Below the pieces are notes generated by a model. That model saw only the letters and a program-made list of their open reading frames with translations, was not told the DNA's origin and searched no databases. Shown here piece by piece: positions 61,101 to 64,000 of a DNA stretch of 64,000 nt (the first letter of the stretch is position 1; the number at the start of each line of letters is the position of its first letter). The position numbers were made by a program, and so were the translations under genes. The DNA comes from Agriotes lineatus (Eukaryota; Arthropoda; Insecta; Coleoptera; Elateridae), in the NCBI GenBank assembly GCA_940337035.1, contig OW679203.1:81049061-81113060 (forward strand). Reading direction: 5' to 3'.

Positions 61101-61441
61101 GGAAATAATATGAGTAAATACAGGCCTATCGTGATCTCGTAATTTTTTAAATGCAAACGAAGTCGATTATGAAGCAATCGCAATCACCTATCCCAAAAAT
61201 ATTTATTGAAATTTTCCAAATATTGAAGTTTCGTCACAAGAAAAGAATCGATTTTGAAATGAGTTGACTTCTACGTCACTTGACTACTGATTAGTAATAA
61301 CTTATCTCAAACAATACATGCGTATAAAATACACTTTTTTTAAGATCATCCCGTATATACAAATCTCTTATTAATTACTTCATGGAAATAGTATTTAGAT
61401 ATTTTATCTTCCCTGCAAAAACAAATATTTTAAGCAAGTGC

Positions 61442-61462
61442 TCAATCACTCAATCACTCAAT
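61442..61462. repeat. Short tandem repeat, CAATCACT
   Basis: Three 8-9 bp units of CAATCACT type just before the small MITE at 61470. Simple-sequence repeat. Confidence 0.6.
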
Positions 61463-61469
61463 CTGTATA

Positions 61470-61586
61470 CAGAGTGTTTCGAAAACATGGTGCCAAGGTT
61501 ATAGTGAACGCTTATATGCAACAATTTTATATTTCAACGTCCCCATAACCTACCTACATTGGACACCATGATTTTGAAACAGCCTG
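61470..61586. mobile_element. 117-bp MITE with mariner-like ends
   Basis: Left end CAGAGTGTTTCGAAAACATG and right end CATGATTTTGAAACAGCCTG are inverted copies with a few differences; TA lies outside both (61468-61469 and 61587-61588). The CAGRGTGTTTC end is common in small insect mariner-type MITEs. No coding capacity. Confidence 0.65.
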
Positions 61587-61780
61587 TATATGTGTTATAT
61601 ATAATTATCAACAATATCATGGCAAATGGTAGTCTAAAAGAATTTTTAATACAAAAATTGAGTTCTTGATTTTCCAATCGTTGAACACTCGCTTAAACAA
61701 CTGCAGATAATTTTCAAATAACAATTAAATTACCTTTCCAGCAAAGTACGGTCGCGCCTGGGTGCTAAATACTGAAATCC

Positions 61781-62029
61781 ATGCAGCGTCGAGTTCTCAG
61801 AAAACTCTTTGCACGTTTTGGCGACTGCTGGAAGAAACCTCCTTTTTTGCCTGAAGCGCTTCATTTTTCAACAGCTCAAAAGCCTGAAATTTCAGCAAAT
61901 TCGCCGTTGCTTTTCTTAATACAAGACGTACTGAAATTCGAACTTCCGTTAATTGTAACGGAAGAGACACAATTGATTTTATTGCAGCAGGAAAATCGGT
62001 TTCCAGGCTTCTACCACACTGAATTATAA
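61781..62029 (+). other. Unrecognised block, open on both strands
   Basis: The plus frame has 82 codons (MQRRVLRKLFARFGDCW at the start). The minus strand is open over almost the same span without an ATG (SLETDFPAAIKSIVSLPLQL). GC is slightly higher than nearby. Either could be an exon; neither is recognised and no splice pair decides between them. Confidence 0.3.
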
Positions 62030-64000
62030 ATTAAAATATTTAACAGGAAATTGGAATACGGTAGGTAGTAAAATAGTGGTTCTAAAGGGCATTTAATCCC
62101 CCTTTCAGCTACAATCGATGACGTTATATTTTTTCCAGGACTGCTATTTTTATCGTCGCCGAAGCAAAATTGTTTTCTATTAAAAATGAATGCAATTATT
62201 AAGCATAATTTCCATTAATCATCTAAAGTTGTGATACTATCTATAAAAATATGATTAATTTCAGTCTTTAATGGAAGACTTGAAACGCTGCATAACAAGT
62301 AATCTTGAAATCATAATTAGTATCCACAACATTAATTGAGCAGTAAAGTGACATGCAAATTATGATATTTATGTAGCACTTATATCGTTTTTCATAAAGT
62401 ATATACATTACCCTTTTTCTGTGACATCAGAAATAACAAAACATAGCGTTAAAAACGTGTGTCCTATACATCGCAGACAGTTGACATCAGAAGTAAATTG
62501 ACATATGACATTCACATTGTCAAATCAGCTGTAATTTGACACTACTGCCATTTCTCAGTCAATAATTTTTAGTTTATCGTATTGTTGGTACTTGAAAGCT
62601 CTTATGTACCATCCCTAAACGAGGGGCGAGTACAACCTTGGCTAGCTCAAACTCTCGGTAGAAAATTGCGTGAATAAAGACCAGGCAGCGGTTCTTAACG
62701 TTACAAAAAGCATTATCAATTAAAACATAATGGGCGCCAGTCGTTATACACAACCTAAAACGCAAATCTAGCTACCATATGAAACCACCACCTACCTCGT
62801 ATACCTCTTACTTAAACCTAAATCTCAAAATAACACGAGCAGGTTCACGAAGGGTCTTAATATAAATATCAAATCAGAAACGTATAATCCAGTAACAGTC
62901 AATAGAAAATTAATATTACCTACCAAAAATGTAACATATAGTATCGTAACTATATATTAAATATTAAAAATACAATTCAAGTAAAACCTGGAGCTCTACA
63001 AAGCAGTAACAATAATTAAATGGGCTTAGAGTCACCCAAATCAAAATGACAAATAAATTAATTACTAAAAATTTTAACACATTGTATAATTCAACAAATT
63101 ATTAGAAACCGCTCACCAGCAATATTATGGCAAAAATTGATATCTGAATGTCATTCAAACATCCCCCTGAATGAGTGCAATAGAACGCACTTCGACCGAC
63201 TTGGGAAACTGGTAAAACTAAAATTAGAATAAGCAAAGACCTCAGAGTCACACTGCGCAAGGGTAGGTATTGTACAGTGTATATACACGCTTTCAGCTAA
63301 TATCTAGGTCTAAATGCACTAGCGTTTGATAAAACTTTGAATTACTTTAACGCGTGCGATTTTATATTCAAGTGCCTTTGTTTCAAAAGTACACAATTCG
63401 TAGCAAGCAAATTGCCCTTATCGACATAATCACAACAATGAAACACAAATTGGATGTACTTACTGTGGTATTGGATGTTTCTTCAAACGCCCTTGGAAGC
63501 AGTCACCAGGTGTTAAGGCATCTGCAAAACGCCACATTCTGGGTTGAATTTATCTTCTAAGACCTTGATCAAAAACTCATGCTGATCGACATGCAGAGAG
63601 AACTCCAACTGTTAGTACAGCTAGGACATTGCGCAGAACGGTAAAGGCATAATTACCACTTAATTAATGCCAAAACAAAAAAAATAACAAAGAAATCTCT
63701 TACCCTAATATGAAATTCGAGCCTCACCCAATTACAAAAGGACGCCGCTCGAAGCTTTCGCCACAAATGTTGACCAGAAACAATTTACTGCTAAGGAACA
63801 TAGTCTACTTGGACCAAGGCATTCAAATCCCTCGAGAGGCTTGAATTTTCGAAGTTCACAGCCGGGAAAAGGTGCACGCTTGATATTTTTATTAGAGATG
63901 CGAGACTTATTTCGTCAATATTAAAAAAGTCACAAACCTTCATAGTATCCCATGCTTCTCCAATTGGTTTTCTAACATGATTGACATAGTTCCTCCAGTG
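62030..64000. other. No gene recognised
   Basis: AT-rich to the end of the window. Frames at 62574-62765 (minus) and 63354-63560 (plus) have no motif. Confidence 0.4.

Noticed and set aside
1..64000. CRISPR arrays, bacterial operons, rRNA genes
   Set aside because: No regularly spaced short repeats, no Shine-Dalgarno-type gene strings and no rRNA-like sequence anywhere; all evidence points to a eukaryotic nuclear genome.

Overview
This is a window of AT-rich eukaryotic nuclear DNA, almost certainly from an insect or close arthropod relative. The evidence is spliced exons of a pickpocket-type DEG/ENaC channel, a BEL/Pao retrotransposon, an internally deleted mariner, tRNA-derived SINE heads and several decayed LINEs. 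There are no bacterial-style operons, no rRNA genes and no CRISPR array. Most open frames of 60-110 codons here are chance frames in AT-rich DNA.

Layout. 1-13 kb is mostly unassigned. It holds a GC-richer block (1905-2500), a cluster of three adjacent hairpins (4068-4600) and a tRNA-derived SINE head (about 10520). 13.8-15.3 kb holds hairpin (foldback) repeats nested inside one another. 15293-18080 is a 2.8 kb DNA transposon with inverted repeats of about 0.5 kb and a probable 3-bp target duplication; it carries a broken gene with an XPG/PIN-like nuclease segment and a C-terminal cysteine cluster (Academ-like). 19658-22378 is an old, small LTR element whose right LTR was split by a 1275-bp solo LTR. 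At 25.4 kb there is a primer-binding site for tRNA-Lys. At 27913-28860 (minus strand) I can build a compact four-exon gene with consistent splice phases that I do not recognise. 31112-31992 is an internally deleted mariner. LINE debris lies at 33.2-34.1 kb. 34646-41342 is a complete but inactivated BEL/Pao element on the minus strand. 46.0-48.3 kb carries diverged tandem repeats. 51246-52176 (minus strand) holds four exons of a DEG/ENaC channel extracellular domain. 56.4-57.5 kb and 60.8-61.1 kb are decayed RTE-type LINEs.

How the parts relate. The host-gene content is sparse: the DEG/ENaC exons, the compact four-exon gene and a few weaker candidate exons, all on the minus strand. They are separated by mobile-element remains of several ages, some inserted in one another. 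No multi-gene pathway or new defence-like system is visible. The points most worth following are the unnamed four-exon gene, the Academ-like element, the nested hairpins, and the DEG/ENaC exons with their 50-nt intron.
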